Assembly (NCBI RefSeq): GCF_004365965.1 | Contig: NZ_SOEB01000014.1 | Coordinates: forward strand, 53,323 to 117,322 | Length of the DNA stretch: 64,000 bases | DNA from: Rhodovulum visakhapatnamense | GTDB taxonomy: Bacteria; Pseudomonadota; Alphaproteobacteria; Rhodobacterales; Rhodobacteraceae | Reading direction: 5' to 3' | Part shown: positions 30,392 to 40,559 of the stretch, one piece after another | Layout: every line of letters starts with the position of its first letter | Numbering within the stretch: the first letter of the stretch is position 1 | Position numbers and translations under genes: made by a program | Notes under the pieces: generated by a model | What the model was told of the DNA's origin: nothing | Seen by the model: only the letters and a program-made list of their open reading frames with translations | Databases searched by the model: none

Positions 30392-30495
30392 GGCCGGTGC
30401 TCCTCTCTAGCTGTCATGAAACGCTTACAGTGCAGCACGAAATCCGAGTCGTGTCACCTCCTTGAAATAAAAGAGTTCGTGCATAACTGGCGACG

Positions 30496-31248
30496 TCAAC
30501 CGGGCCAGGACAATGCAGCCCCATCCCGCAGAATGGCCGCGACGTCCGGGGTATAACTGTCGCCGTCGTCCAGATGCGCGGCGCCCTCGTGCAGGGTCAG
30601 CGGCGCATGCAACCGGAACGGTCCCTGCCGCCCCTTCCGTGCTCGCAAAAGGACAAGCTTGGCGGCCCGACCATCTCTAGGGGCGAGCGGCAGAAGCTCT
30701 ACACACCCTAGCAGCGGGCAAAGCGCCGCCAGCATGTCGGGCAGCCGCTCGGCGCGCTGGATGGCGGTCAGCCGCCCGCCGGGACGCAGCCGCCGCGCCG
30801 CCGCCGCGATCCACTCTGCCAGCGGCGTGGCCTCGCCCATCGCGGTTTCGCGCCCCGGATCGGGGGCGGCGCTGCCGCGGTCGCGCCGGAAATAGGGGGG
30901 ATTCAAGATCGCGTGATCGAAGCTTTGCGCCTTCACCCCGGGCGGCAGCGCTGCCAGATCGGCCTCGACCACCTCCAGCGGCAGCCCGGTCCCGGACGCG
31001 TTCCGCCGGGCAAGGGCGGCATAGGCGGGCTGCAGTTCCACCCCGGTCATCGCAAGTCCCGGCACCCGTGCCGCCAGGCACAGGCTGGCCACGCCCGCGC
31101 CGCAGCCGAGTTCCAGCACGCTCTGGCCCGGCTCGGCGGGCGTCGCCGCGGCCAGCAGCACCGCGTCGATCCCGGCACGGTAGCCCGCGGTCGGCTGCCA
31201 CAGATGCAACCGTCCGCCCAGAAATCCGTCCTGCCGCAGCGCCGTCAC
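30496..31248 (-). CDS. TrmN6-like tRNA/rRNA adenine-N6 methyltransferase
   Basis: A 250-residue class I SAM methyltransferase. It has the SAM-binding motif VLELGCGAGVASLCLA (about residues 44-59), an acidic motif II (TGVELQPAY) and the amino-methylating NPPY motif in ILNPPYFRRDRG. This order matches the TrmN6 group that modifies A37 of tRNA1-Val, but other N6-adenine methyltransferases share it. It follows the DUF2007 gene by four bases and is therefore probably co-transcribed. Confidence 0.8.
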   Translation of the reverse strand: MTALRQDGFLGGRLHLWQPTAGYRAGIDAVLLAAATPAEPGQSVLELGCGAGVASLCLAARVPGLAMTGVELQPAYAALARRNASGTGLPLEVVEADLAALPPGVKAQSFDHAILNPPYFRRDRGSAAPDPGRETAMGEATPLAEWIAAAARRLRPGGRLTAIQRAERLPDMLAALCPLLGCVELLPLAPRDGRAAKLVLLRARKGRQGPFRLHAPLTLHEGAAHLDDGDSYTPDVAAILRDGAALSWPG

Positions 31249-31252
31249 CGGG

Positions 31253-31474
31253 TCAGCTTTCGTCGCCGCAAGGGATGCCGTTGTCCCTCAGGACCGCGCG
31301 GGCGCGAAACAGGTCGCGGTCGGCCACCATGATCCGGCGCGGCAAAACGCCTAGCGAGCCCTCCAGCACGCTCATGTGGACATCCATATGAAAGCAGTCT
31401 ATCTCCTCGCCCTGAAGAAGCGCCGAGACAAAGGCCACGAGTGTCGGGTCATTGGTGCGAACGAGTTCTTTCAT
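31253..31474 (-). CDS. DUF2007 domain protein
   Basis: A 73-residue protein beginning MKELVRTNDPTLVAFVSALLQGEEID, the pattern of the DUF2007 family (small ferredoxin-like fold, formerly called putative signal-transducing proteins). It contains FHMDVHMSVLEGSLGVLPRRIMV and ends NGIPCGDES. No catalytic motif is known. It is the first gene of a two-gene unit with the methyltransferase and divergent from the prenyl synthase 54 bases away. Confidence 0.8.
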   Translation of the reverse strand: MKELVRTNDPTLVAFVSALLQGEEIDCFHMDVHMSVLEGSLGVLPRRIMVADRDLFRARAVLRDNGIPCGDES

Positions 31475-31528
31475 GACAGCGAATTAAGGGCACAGCCGCC
31501 CCGTTGTCGAGCAAGAGACGAGGCCGCC

Positions 31529-32530
31529 ATGGGCTTGGACCACGCCGTTACCAAACCGCACGAACGTCTGGCCGCAGTGCTGTCCGAAGAGATGGCCGCC
31601 GTCGACCGTCTGATCCGCGAGCGGATGACCTCGGAATACGCGCCCCGCATCGACGAGGTCGCGGCGCATCTGGTCGGCGCGGGCGGCAAGCGGCTGCGGC
31701 CGATGCTGACCATCGCCGCGGCGCGGATGTGCGGCTATGACGGCCCCTATCACATCTATCTGGCCAGCACGGTCGAGTTCATCCATACCGCGACGCTTCT
31801 GCATGACGACGTGGTCGACGAAAGCGGTCAGCGCCGGGGACGGCCCACCGCCAACCTGCTGTGGGACAACAAGTCTTCGGTTCTGGTCGGCGATTATCTT
31901 TTCGCCCGCTCGTTCCAGCTGATGGTGGCGCCGGGCAATCTGCAGGTGCTCGACATCCTGTCGAACGCGGCCGCGGTGATCGCCGAGGGCGAGGTGCTGC
32001 AACTGACCGCGGCGCGGGATCTGTCGACCACCGAAGAGATTTATCTGAAGGTCGTGCGCGGCAAGACCGCAGCCCTGTTCGCGGCGGCGACCGAGGTCGG
32101 CGGCGTGATCGCGGGCATGCCCGAGGAACAGGTCAAGGCGCTTTACACCTATGGCGACGCGCTGGGCGTGGGCTTCCAGATCGTCGACGACCTGCTGGAT
32201 GTGGCGGGCGACGCGGCCTCGACCGGCAAGAATATCGGCGACGATTTCCGCGAACGGAAGCTGACGCTGCCGATCATCAAGACCATCGCCGCCGCCGATG
32301 CCGAAGAGCGCGCCTTCTGGGCGCGCACCATCGAGAAGGGCGACCAGCGCGAGGGCGATCTGGAGCATGCGCTGGGGCTGATGGCGAAACACGGCGCCAT
32401 CGAGGCGACCCGGCAGGAGGCGCTGGCCTGGACCGCGCGCGCCAAGGAGGCGCTGAGCCTGCTGCCCGAACACGAGATCCGCGACATGCTGTCGGATCTG
32501 GCCGATTACGTGGTGGCCCGGATCAGCTGA
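31529..32530 (+). CDS. Polyprenyl diphosphate synthase (octa/decaprenyl type)
   Basis: Makes the long isoprenoid tail used for ubiquinone. The 333-residue trans-prenyltransferase has GAGGKRLRPMLT, the first Asp-rich motif LLHDDVVDES and the second DDLLD in QIVDDLLDVAGD, plus the KTAALFAAATEVG segment. Chain length depends on residues before the first Asp motif and cannot be settled by eye; ubiquinone-10 is usual in this family of bacteria. The start at 31529 is inferred from family length; an open frame extends further upstream across the DUF2007 gene without support. Confidence 0.93.
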   Translation: MGLDHAVTKPHERLAAVLSEEMAAVDRLIRERMTSEYAPRIDEVAAHLVGAGGKRLRPMLTIAAARMCGYDGPYHIYLASTVEFIHTATLLHDDVVDESGQRRGRPTANLLWDNKSSVLVGDYLFARSFQLMVAPGNLQVLDILSNAAAVIAEGEVLQLTAARDLSTTEEIYLKVVRGKTAALFAAATEVGGVIAGMPEEQVKALYTYGDALGVGFQIVDDLLDVAGDAASTGKNIGDDFRERKLTLPIIKTIAAADAEERAFWARTIEKGDQREGDLEHALGLMAKHGAIEATRQEALAWTARAKEALSLLPEHEIRDMLSDLADYVVARIS

Positions 32531-32671
32531 CCGGCCCGGACAGGGCTTGAAGATACGGCGCGCGCTGGTCCAGCCCGCGCCGTTTTTCATTTTCGCGATC
32601 TGTCAGCCCGAACCGGCGAGGGCGGCACCTGCCTCGGGGGCGGGCCGGAAACCGGCGCGCAAGGTCTGCCG

Positions 32672-33511
32672 CTACAACGAATATGGCGCCCCGGCCTCGG
32701 CCCACCAGTCGGGCCGGGTCTCGCGCAGCAGGGCGGCGGCGCGCTCGGCGGCGGCACGATCCGCGTAGATCCCGAAACAGGTCGCGCCCGACCCCGACAT
32801 CCGCGCCAGAAGGCAGCCGGGGGTCGCCGCGATCGCGGCCAGAACCGCGTCGATCACCGGCGCCTCGGCCCGGGCGGGGGGTTCCAGATCGTTGCGCTGG
32901 CCCGCAAGCCAGTCCGCCAGATCGGCGGCCGAGGCCCAGCCCGGAAGCTCGGGCATCGGCGCGTTGTTCTTGCGGACGAGGCCCTTGAAGACTGCAGGCG
33001 TCGGCACCTCGACGCCGGGATTGACCAGCAGAAGACCGAACTCGGGCAAGGCGGGCGCGGGCAGGATCTCTTCGCCGACCCCGCGCATCCGCACCGGCCC
33101 CGGCGCCAGACAGACCGGCACATCGGCGCCCAGCGACAGCACCGCCTCGGGCCCGGGCAGATCGCGGCCCCAAAGCGCGGCCAGGCCGCGCAGCGCCGCC
33201 GCCGCGTCGGAGGACCCGCCGCCGATGCCCGCCGCCGCCGGCAGCCGCTTGTCGAGCCGGACCCGCGCCCCCTGCCCCGGACCGAACAGCGCCGCCGCCT
33301 TCAGCACCAGATTGCGCCCGTCCACCGGCACGCCGTCGGCGCGCGGGCCGCTGACCGAAAGGCTGAGCTCTTCGGCCCGCTCCAGCGTCAGCCGGTCGCC
33401 GATATCGGCGAAGACCACCAGACTGTCGAGCAGGTGATAACCGTCGGCCCGCTGTCCGGTGACATGCAGGGTCAGGTTGATCTTGGCGGGCGCGAAGGCC
33501 TCAACCGTCAT
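32672..33511 (-). CDS. ispE: 4-diphosphocytidyl-2-C-methyl-D-erythritol kinase
   Basis: GHMP kinase of the MEP isoprenoid pathway. The 279-residue protein starts [29 protein letters not shown], has the GHMP ATP loop [18 protein letters not shown], and a C-terminal [15 protein letters not shown] loop. Its ATG overlaps the end of the upstream TPR gene by 11 bases, so the two are coupled. It supplies precursors also used by the prenyl synthase on the opposite side. Confidence 0.96.
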   Translation of the reverse strand: MTVEAFAPAKINLTLHVTGQRADGYHLLDSLVVFADIGDRLTLERAEELSLSVSGPRADGVPVDGRNLVLKAAALFGPGQGARVRLDKRLPAAAGIGGGSSDAAAALRGLAALWGRDLPGPEAVLSLGADVPVCLAPGPVRMRGVGEEILPAPALPEFGLLLVNPGVEVPTPAVFKGLVRKNNAPMPELPGWASAADLADWLAGQRNDLEPPARAEAPVIDAVLAAIAATPGCLLARMSGSGATCFGIYADRAAAERAAALLRETRPDWWAEAGAPYSL

Positions 33512-35210
33512 TGGCAGCCCGAAGCGGCGGTGCGCCCTCGTCCTTCAGGACCTTGTCGAGCCCGACCGCAAGCTTCTTGCGGATGCGCTCGGCCTCGGCT
33601 TCTTCGGGGTCGAACGAAAGCGCCCGATGCCACTGGAACTGCGCCTCGACCTTGCGGCCCACCGCCCAGTAGACATCGCCCAGATGGTCGTTGACGACAG
33701 GGTCGACCGGCATCAGGGCAGCCGCGCGCTCCATATGGGGCACCGCCTCCTGATAGCGGCCAAGCTTGTAAAGCCCCCAGCCCAGGCTGTCGGTGATATA
33801 GCCGTCATCGGGCCGGGCCGCGACCGCGCGCTCGATCATCGACATGGCCTCGTCGAGATTGGTGTTCATCTCGACATAGGAATAGCCCAGATAGTTCAGC
33901 ACCTGAGGCTGGTCGGGCTCAAGCTCCAGCGCCTTGCGGAAATCGGCCTCGGCCTCGGGCCACTGGTCCAATCGTTCATGCGAGATGCCCCGGGCGTAAT
34001 AGACGATCCATTGCCCGCGCGCCGGTTCGTCGAACAGCGCGATGGCCGCGTCATAGGCCTTGAGCGCGTCGCCGAAGCGTTCCTGGCTGCGCAGCGCGTC
34101 ACCCAGCGTGACATGGACGATGGCCACATCCGGATAGGTCGCCGCCAAACCGCGCAGGGTCTCGATGGCGCCGTCGACATCGCCCGCATGGCGCATCGAC
34201 TCGGCGCGGCCGAGCTCGGCGGCGTAGAAGGCCGGATCGTCCTTCGGCACGGCGGCATAGGCCTCGGTCGCCAGCTCGTAACGGTCCTGCGCCTCGAGAA
34301 GACCGGCCGACAGCAGGATCGCATCGGCATTCTTCGGCGCAAGGAACTGGGCCAGCCGGGCGTAAAGCAGGGTATAGCCGTCCAGCGCATCGCCGTTCAG
34401 CGCGCTGGCGACGGTAAAGAACACCTCGGCCGCGCCTTGGGCCGCGCCGTCGATCACGTCGAAGGGCAGTGCGTCGCCCCTGGCCAGACGGGCGCGAAGA
34501 GCGGCGACGCCCGGATCGACCTCGGTGCCGAAGGCGGCGTCGATCAGTTCGATGGCGTCGTCATTGCGTTCAAGCTGGCTCAGCACCTCGGCATGGGCCA
34601 GAACGCCGCGCCGCGTGGCGCGCAGCGGCCCCTCGGCCTCGCCCGAAAAGATGGTGTCGGCGCCTTCGAAATCGCCGACCGCCGCCAGCGCCAGCGCCTT
34701 GTGATACAGCCCGAAGGCCTTGATGCCCGACTGCGCCGAGGCCGCGTCGAAGGCCGCCAGCGCGTCGGTCATGCGGCCCTGTCCGAACTCGGCCCAGGCG
34801 CGGATCAGCCCGTCGACCAGCGGCGCGGTCTGCCGCCCGGCATCGAGATCGGCGATCACCCGGTCGAACTGGCCCTGCTTCATCTGGTCGGCCATCAGCA
34901 CCAGATTGGCCAACTGGTCGGGATTGCCCAGCGTCTCGATCCGGCGGGCGATGGGCACCGCCTTTTCGACCTCGCCCAGTCCCACAAGCGCGGTCATGGC
35001 GTTTTCCAGCAGCCGCGGGTTCGAGGGATCACTGGCCAGCGCCTCGGTGTAATAGACCGCAGCGGCACGGTGGTCGCTGAGAAAGCTCGCCTGGCGGGCG
35101 GCCAGATACGGACCGGACACGCCCAGATCGGCCCGGGCGGGGGCCGCCGTGTTCAGCGCGGCAAGCCCCAGAATGGCCAGGGCGGCAAGGCGCGGCAGCG
35201 ATTTGGCCAA
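33501..35210 (-). CDS. Exported tetratricopeptide-repeat protein
   Basis: About 569 residues with a signal peptide (ending APARA) and then TPR helices through the whole length, for example [29 protein letters not shown] and [56 protein letters not shown]. Such proteins act as periplasmic scaffolds; no enzyme domain is seen. The start is taken as TTG 35210 because AGGAG lies seven bases upstream; a TTG at 35261 is possible but lacks a ribosome site and would bury the signal peptide. It overlaps ispE by 11 bases. Confidence 0.85.
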   Translation of the reverse strand: MAKSLPRLAALAILGLAALNTAAPARADLGVSGPYLAARQASFLSDHRAAAVYYTEALASDPSNPRLLENAMTALVGLGEVEKAVPIARRIETLGNPDQLANLVLMADQMKQGQFDRVIADLDAGRQTAPLVDGLIRAWAEFGQGRMTDALAAFDAASAQSGIKAFGLYHKALALAAVGDFEGADTIFSGEAEGPLRATRRGVLAHAEVLSQLERNDDAIELIDAAFGTEVDPGVAALRARLARGDALPFDVIDGAAQGAAEVFFTVASALNGDALDGYTLLYARLAQFLAPKNADAILLSAGLLEAQDRYELATEAYAAVPKDDPAFYAAELGRAESMRHAGDVDGAIETLRGLAATYPDVAIVHVTLGDALRSQERFGDALKAYDAAIALFDEPARGQWIVYYARGISHERLDQWPEAEADFRKALELEPDQPQVLNYLGYSYVEMNTNLDEAMSMIERAVAARPDDGYITDSLGWGLYKLGRYQEAVPHMERAAALMPVDPVVNDHLGDVYWAVGRKVEAQFQWHRALSFDPEEAEAERIRKKLAVGLDKVLKDEGAPPLRAANDG

Positions 35211-35437
35211 GAATGCACTCCTGTTCGTTTGGACGGCAGGGTAGAGCCGCGAACCGTCCAAGGCAATGGACCGGCGCCAGGGCGAGGCGCAAAGGCCGCT
35301 GCCGTCGCGCGGATGTGACAGTCACGGCCCCCTGCGGGCGCCCGGCCCGAAAAACCGGCGGCGCAGAAGCCATCCGACCCCTGCGCCGCGCGTTGCCGCC
35401 GGGGCCGCCGGGGCCGCGTCGGTCCCCGGAAAAATTC

Positions 35438-37087
35438 TCACATATTGGGGTAGTTCGGCCCGTCGCCGCCCTGTGGCGTGACCCAGGTGATGTTCTGGCT
35501 CGGGTCCTTGATGTCGCAGGTCTTGCAATGCACGCAGTTCTGGAAATTGACCACGAAGCGCGGGTCCTGCCCCTCGTCGACCACCTCGTAGACCCCGGCC
35601 GGGCAATAGCGCTGCGCGGGTTCGGCGAATTGCGGCAGGTTGACCTGCACCGGGATCGCGGGATCGGCCAGCCGCAGGTGGCAGGGCTGGCTTTCCTCGT
35701 GATTGGTAAAGGAGAAGGCCACGTTGGTCAGCCGGTCGAAGCTGATCTTGCCGTCGGGTTTCGGGTAGTCGATCTTGGGGAAATCGGCGGCCTTGCCGGT
35801 CGCTTCGGCATCGGTCTTGTCGTGATGGATGGTACCCAGCGGGTTCCAGCCGGTCAGATGCGCGACCCACATGTCGAACCCGCCCAGCATCGTCGCGAGG
35901 AAGCCGCCATATCTCGACCAGAGCGGCTTGACGTTGCGCACCTTCTTCAGGTCCCTGGCGATGTCGCCCGCATGCAGCGCGTCGTCATAGTCGGCAAGCA
36001 CATCGCCCGCGCGCCCCGCCTTGATCGCGGCGACCGCCGCCTTGGCGGCCTCGATCCCCGACATCATGGCATTGTGGTTGCCCTTGATCCGCGGCACGTT
36101 CACCAGCCCGGCCGAACAGCCCAGAAGCACGCCCCCGGGGAAGGCCGCCTGCGGGATCGACTGATAGCCGCCCTCCGAGATCGCCCGCGCGCCATAGGCC
36201 ACGCGCTTGCCGCCGTCCAGCAGCTCGGCCACCATCGGGTGGTGCTTGAAGCGCTGGAATTCCATGTAGGGGAAAAGATGCGGGTTCCGGTAGTTCAGGT
36301 GCACCACGAAGCCGATGAAGATCTGGTTGTTCTCGGCGTGATAGATGAAGGACCCGCCGCCGCCATTGCCGTTGAGCGGCCAGCCCATGGTGTGGGTGAC
36401 GGTGCCTTCCCTGTGCTTCTTGGGGTCGATTTCCCAGACCTCTTTCATGCCGAGCCCGTATTTCTGCGGGTCGCGGCCCTTCGAAAGGTCGAATTTCGCG
36501 ATGATCTGCTTGGCGAGCGAACCGCGCACGCCCTCGGCGATGAAGACATACTTGCCGTGCAGTTCCATCCCCGGCTCGTAATTCGGCCCGGGCGTACCGT
36601 CGGCCTGACGCCCGAACTCGCCCGCGACGACGCCCTTGACCGCGCCGTCCTCGCCCCAGACCAGTTCCGAACAGGCCATGCCGGGGAAGATCTCGACCCC
36701 CAGCGCCTCGGCCTGTTCGGCCAGCCAGCGGCAGACATTGCCCATCGAGACGATGTACTTGCCGTGGTTCGACATCAAGGGCGGCATCAGCCAGTTGGGA
36801 AAGCGCAGGCTGCCGCTTTTGCCGAGAAAGACGAAATTGTCCTCCTTGACCGGCACCGAGACCGGCGCGCCGCGCTCCTTCCAGTCGGGAAACAGTGCCT
36901 TCAGCCCGATCGGGTCGAGCACCGCGCCCGACAGGATATGCGCGCCGACCTCCGACCCTTTCTCGAGCACGACGACCGACAGATCGGGATCGAGTTCCTT
37001 CAGGCGGATCGCCGCCGAAAGCCCCGAGGGGCCGGCTCCCACGATCACCACGTCGTATTCCATCGATTCCCGTTCGATCTCGGCCAT
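35438..37087 (-). CDS. Electron transfer flavoprotein-ubiquinone oxidoreductase
   Basis: Membrane-associated flavo-iron-sulfur enzyme that passes electrons from ETF (fatty-acid and amino-acid oxidation) to ubiquinone. The 549-residue protein has an N-terminal FAD loop VVIVGAGPSGLSAAIRL, the GGYQSIPQAAFPGGVLLGCSAGLVNV block, and a C-terminal 4Fe-4S ferredoxin-like segment with Cys residues in YCPAGVYEV and NCVHCKTCDIKDP. Full length for the family. It fits with the acyl-CoA dehydrogenase elsewhere in the window as part of beta-oxidation electron flow. Confidence 0.97.
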   Translation of the reverse strand: MAEIERESMEYDVVIVGAGPSGLSAAIRLKELDPDLSVVVLEKGSEVGAHILSGAVLDPIGLKALFPDWKERGAPVSVPVKEDNFVFLGKSGSLRFPNWLMPPLMSNHGKYIVSMGNVCRWLAEQAEALGVEIFPGMACSELVWGEDGAVKGVVAGEFGRQADGTPGPNYEPGMELHGKYVFIAEGVRGSLAKQIIAKFDLSKGRDPQKYGLGMKEVWEIDPKKHREGTVTHTMGWPLNGNGGGGSFIYHAENNQIFIGFVVHLNYRNPHLFPYMEFQRFKHHPMVAELLDGGKRVAYGARAISEGGYQSIPQAAFPGGVLLGCSAGLVNVPRIKGNHNAMMSGIEAAKAAVAAIKAGRAGDVLADYDDALHAGDIARDLKKVRNVKPLWSRYGGFLATMLGGFDMWVAHLTGWNPLGTIHHDKTDAEATGKAADFPKIDYPKPDGKISFDRLTNVAFSFTNHEESQPCHLRLADPAIPVQVNLPQFAEPAQRYCPAGVYEVVDEGQDPRFVVNFQNCVHCKTCDIKDPSQNITWVTPQGGDGPNYPNM

Positions 37088-37380
37088 GCGATTACCCTTC
37101 TCGGCCGGCGCACCGGCCGCCCTGGCTGAATGCAGTCCGCAAACCGTTAACTCAGCCGGGCCGTCAATTCAATTGTTCGGCAACATCATTTCGCGGCGGC
37201 GCGGCATAAGAAAATGAATAGTCTCTCCGGCCGCCGCGATGCCTGCGCGGGGCTCTGCCCAAGCGCGGATCTTTCGCCTATTGCAATTGCTCCCGCACTC
37301 CGGTCAGGGTAGACCGACCTACTCGTGAAAGCGGACCCGCGGGGTCTGCATTCCGTTCTGTGAACTGTCCGAAGAGTCCT

Positions 37381-37851
37381 ATGGAAAAGATACCCATGAC
37401 CCGCGCGGGCTACACCGCGCTCGACGAAGAACTCAAGACGCTGAAAAGCGTCGAGCGTCCCGCCGTGATCCGGGCCATCGCCGAAGCGCGCGAACATGGC
37501 GACCTGTCCGAGAACGCCGAATACCACGCCGCGCGCGAAAAGCAGAGCTTCATCGAGGGCCGCATCAAGGAGCTTGAGGGCCTGCTGTCGCGGGCCGACG
37601 TGATCGACACGTCCAAGCTGTCCGGCGCGATCAAGTTCGGCGCGACGGTGACGCTGGTCGACGAGGACAGCGACGAAGAGAAGACCTACCAGATCGTCGG
37701 CGAGGCCGAGGCCGATATCGAGAGGGGCCTTCTGAACGTCAAGTCGCCTCTGGCCCGCGCGCTGATCGGCAAGGAAGAGGGTGACAGCGTCGAGGTGCGC
37801 ACGCCGGGCGGCGAGCGCAGCTACGAAGTTCTGAGCATCCGCTACATCTGA
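37381..37851 (+). CDS. greA: Transcription elongation factor GreA
   Basis: Stimulates transcript cleavage by backtracked RNA polymerase. The 156-residue protein has the N-terminal coiled coil with the acidic tip ([28 protein letters not shown]) and the C-terminal FKBP-like domain ([42 protein letters not shown]). Start [18 protein letters not shown] is the family norm. The 293 bases between it and ETF-QO contain AT-rich stretches that likely hold both promoters. Confidence 0.97.
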   Translation: MEKIPMTRAGYTALDEELKTLKSVERPAVIRAIAEAREHGDLSENAEYHAAREKQSFIEGRIKELEGLLSRADVIDTSKLSGAIKFGATVTLVDEDSDEEKTYQIVGEAEADIERGLLNVKSPLARALIGKEEGDSVEVRTPGGERSYEVLSIRYI

Positions 37852-37874
37852 CATTACCGGACGGGGCCGCTGGC

Positions 37875-38954
37875 ATGGCGGAGAGGGACAAGGACAAGCC
37901 GTTCGATCTGGCCCCCGTTGCGGGACAGGGCCGCGAGGGCGGCCTGTCGCGGATCGAGATCGCCGCCGGCGTCCTGAGCGTCGCCTGGCTGGGGCTGTCG
38001 GGCGCGCTGCTGGCCAGCGCGGACGGCGTTGCCGGGACCGGGGGCGGCGCGCTTGGCACGGCGGTCACGGTGCTGGCGCTGGCGCTGCCGGTCGGGCTGA
38101 TCTGGGTGGTGGCGCAAGGCGCGCGCTCGGCGCGGCTGCTGCGTCAGGAAGCCGCGCGTCTGCAGGCGACGGTCGACTCGCTTCGCCAGGCCTATCTGGC
38201 GCAGCAGCAGGGCGCGGGCATGGATGTCCGCCCCTCGATGGAAAAGCGGATCGACGATCTGGCCCGCGCCCAGCGCGAAACCCAGGACGCGATCGCGACC
38301 TTCGCCACCCGGCGCGACCGGGCCGCCGAGATCGCCGATGTCCAGGGGCCGCAGGCCCTGTCGACCAAGGCCCATCCCGGCCCTTCGGCCCCCCGCACAG
38401 CGCCCGCCGCCTCTCCGTCGAAGACCCCGCCGGACGACCAGCCGCGTCTTGCCCTTGGCTCGGTGCCCGAGGACACGGTCCGGCCGCTGACCGTCGAGGA
38501 ATTCATCCGGGCGCTGAACTTCCCCGAGGACACCTCGGACCGCGCCGGGTTCCGCGCGCTGCGCCGGGCGCTCGAGGATCGCACCGCGTCCAAGCTGGTG
38601 CGCTCGGCCCAGGACATCCTGACCCTTCTCAGCGAAGAGGGGATCTACATGGACGATCTGCATCCCGACCGGGCGCGTCCCGAGATCTGGCGCCGATTCG
38701 CGCAGGGCGAGCGCGGTCTGCCGGTCTCGGCCTTGGGCGGCGTGCGCGACCGGTCCTGTCTGGCGCTGACCGCCGCGCGCATGAAGAAGGACCCGATCTT
38801 CCGCGACGTGGCGCACCATTTCCTGCGCCAGTTCGACCGGGTTCTGGTCGAATTCGAGGCCGCCGCCAGCGATCAGGAGCTCAACGACCTGGCCGAGACC
38901 CGCACCGCGCGCGCCTTCATGCTGCTGGGCCGCGTCACCGGCATGTTCGGCTGA
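37875..38954 (+). CDS. Unknown two-helix membrane protein (359 aa)
   Basis: I do not recognise a named family. It has an N-terminal cytoplasmic tail, two membrane helices (residues about 26-48 and 58-80), a coiled-coil stretch (RLLRQEAARLQATVDSLRQAYLAQQQ), a Pro/Ala-rich linker near 160-195, and a helical C-terminal domain starting RPLTVEEFIRALNFPEDTSDRAGFRALRRAL. It follows greA by 23 bases, so may share its promoter. Its 3' end overlaps the convergent gene by 20 bases. GC-rich codon usage supports a core gene. Confidence 0.65.
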   Translation: MAERDKDKPFDLAPVAGQGREGGLSRIEIAAGVLSVAWLGLSGALLASADGVAGTGGGALGTAVTVLALALPVGLIWVVAQGARSARLLRQEAARLQATVDSLRQAYLAQQQGAGMDVRPSMEKRIDDLARAQRETQDAIATFATRRDRAAEIADVQGPQALSTKAHPGPSAPRTAPAASPSKTPPDDQPRLALGSVPEDTVRPLTVEEFIRALNFPEDTSDRAGFRALRRALEDRTASKLVRSAQDILTLLSEEGIYMDDLHPDRARPEIWRRFAQGERGLPVSALGGVRDRSCLALTAARMKKDPIFRDVAHHFLRQFDRVLVEFEAAASDQELNDLAETRTARAFMLLGRVTGMFG

Positions 38955-39876
38955 GCGACGCCTTCGCCCCGGCGCGCAACGCCTCGGGGTCGCTTGCCCC
39001 GAGAATCCAGGCCTCTTCGGCCAGTTCGGCGCCGGGCGGCACGTCCAGCAGCGCCGCGAGCCTGCCCGCGCCGCTGGCCGCCAGCACCGCCTCTGCCATC
39101 AGCCGCATCTGCCACTCGTCGAGGATCTGTCCGGGCCGGGCCGCCAGCGCCTCGGCCACCTCCGGGCCGATCATCGCGGGATAGATCTCGGCGAGGGTGA
39201 GGGGCGCCCCGGTCGCTCCGGTCGCTCCGGTCGGCTCGAACGGCCAGACCGCCAGATCGGTCCCGAACCGCCCGGCCAGCCGGTGCAGCATCGGCAGCCC
39301 GACCAGCACCTGCGAGCCGACCGCCCCCGCCCCGTAAAGCTGCCAGACGCTCTTGACGGCCCGCCCCGGCCCGCCACGATCGCGCAGCAGCCTCTCGACC
39401 CGGCGGTGCCGTGCAAAGGCGCTGTCGGCCGGGCGCGTGGTCGTCAGATCCGCCAGCCGCGCGGCGCGGGCCGCCGGACAGCCCCAGAAGGGGCCGCCTC
39501 CGGGCAGGGCGGCATTGATCGCATCGGCCAGCTCGAAGCGGCTGTTGCGGTTGTCCGGGCGGTCCTCCAGCCGGTCCGCGACCCAGGCCCAGACCGCGCG
39601 GGCCGAGGCGGTGCCGGTCAGCGCCCGGGCGAAACCCGCCGGATAGCCGAAGGCGAAATCGGCCCCCAGAAGCGCCCGGCGCCCCGCGCGGAGCTCGCCG
39701 TCCAGAAGATCGACAAGCGCCGCTTCGGCCGAGGCGCGGGTGCGAAAATAGGCCGTAGCGGTCGTCCAGCCCCGGCGCGCCACCGCGATCCAGATCGCAT
39801 CGGCCGAGGGACGGGCCGGCGAGGGGCCGGACCGGGCCGACCAGTCGGCCATGATGACCGTATCCACCATGCTCAT
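38935..39876 (-). CDS. Unknown conserved-type protein coupled to mobA
   Basis: A 313-residue soluble protein starting MSMVDTVIMADWSARSGPSPARPSADAIWIAV; the ADWSA opening and the GADFAFGYP segment resemble DUF429-like/RNase H-fold proteins, but this is tentative. It contains SVWQLYGAGAVGSQVLVGLPMLHRL and WPFEP. Its ATG overlaps the mobA stop (ATGA), so it is translated with mobA and may have a role in molybdenum cofactor handling by association. It overlaps the convergent gene at its 3' end by 20 bases. Confidence 0.6.
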   Translation of the reverse strand: MSMVDTVIMADWSARSGPSPARPSADAIWIAVARRGWTTATAYFRTRASAEAALVDLLDGELRAGRRALLGADFAFGYPAGFARALTGTASARAVWAWVADRLEDRPDNRNSRFELADAINAALPGGGPFWGCPAARAARLADLTTTRPADSAFARHRRVERLLRDRGGPGRAVKSVWQLYGAGAVGSQVLVGLPMLHRLAGRFGTDLAVWPFEPTGATGATGAPLTLAEIYPAMIGPEVAEALAARPGQILDEWQMRLMAEAVLAASGAGRLAALLDVPPGAELAEEAWILGASDPEALRAGAKASLSRTCR

Positions 39877-40481
39877 CCCAGCGCCGCCTCGGCCGCCGCC
39901 AGATCCTCGGGTGTGTTGACGTTGAAGAACGGATCGGGGCCGGGCACGGTCGCGAAATCGGCCAGCGCCGCGCCGCGCGCCGCGCCGAAGACGCCAAGCT
40001 TGCGCAGCCCGCCCGCGACCTCGGCGGCAAGCTCGTCGCGAAGCCCCACGGGCCAGAGCGCCGCAGTCGGATGGCGCCGCCCGCCGCTGGCCGCCATCGC
40101 AAGCCCGGTGCCCGCGGTCTCGGCCGCCAGCAGCAGGCGCGGCACCAGATCGCTGGGCAGGAAGGGCGTGTCGATGGCCGCGGTCACCAGCCAGTCGGCC
40201 CCATGCGCCGCGGCCCAGTCGAGCCCGGCCAGAACGCCCAGCAGCGGCCCCAGATCGCCCGGCGGCGGATCGGGCAGCACCGGCACGCCCGGACCAAGCC
40301 CGGCCGTCGCGTACGCCCCGGCCGGGCCGTTCGCGCTGAGCGCCAGCCGTTCGACCTGAGGCTCCAGCCTCTCGGCCACCCGCGCCAGAAGCGTCTGCCC
40401 GCCAAGCCCGATCAACGCCTTGTCGCGGCCTCCAAGCCGCCGCCCCTGCCCGCCCGCGAGGATCGTTCCGAAGATCCGCAT
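39873..40481 (-). CDS. mobA: Molybdenum cofactor guanylyltransferase
   Basis: Transfers GMP from GTP to molybdopterin to make the MGD cofactor. The 202-residue protein starts with the nucleotide-sugar-transferase loop GTILAGGQGRRLGGRDKAL, has the acceptor loop VLPDPPPGDLGPLLGVLAGL and AAIDTPFLP (metal Asp), and ends FFNVNTPEDLAAAEAAL. ATG 40481 is preferred, with CCGGAGG just upstream; an ATG at 40505 adds eight residues. Together with moaB at 54.5 kb it shows that molybdoenzymes are made. Confidence 0.93.
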   Translation of the reverse strand: MRIFGTILAGGQGRRLGGRDKALIGLGGQTLLARVAERLEPQVERLALSANGPAGAYATAGLGPGVPVLPDPPPGDLGPLLGVLAGLDWAAAHGADWLVTAAIDTPFLPSDLVPRLLLAAETAGTGLAMAASGGRRHPTAALWPVGLRDELAAEVAGGLRKLGVFGAARGAALADFATVPGPDPFFNVNTPEDLAAAEAALG

Positions 40482-40559
40482 GCCGCCTCCGGTTTGCGAT
40501 TGCATCCTGTCCCGCCGGGCCTTACGCCCATCGGGACCTCTTCAGCCTAGTCCCCCGCC

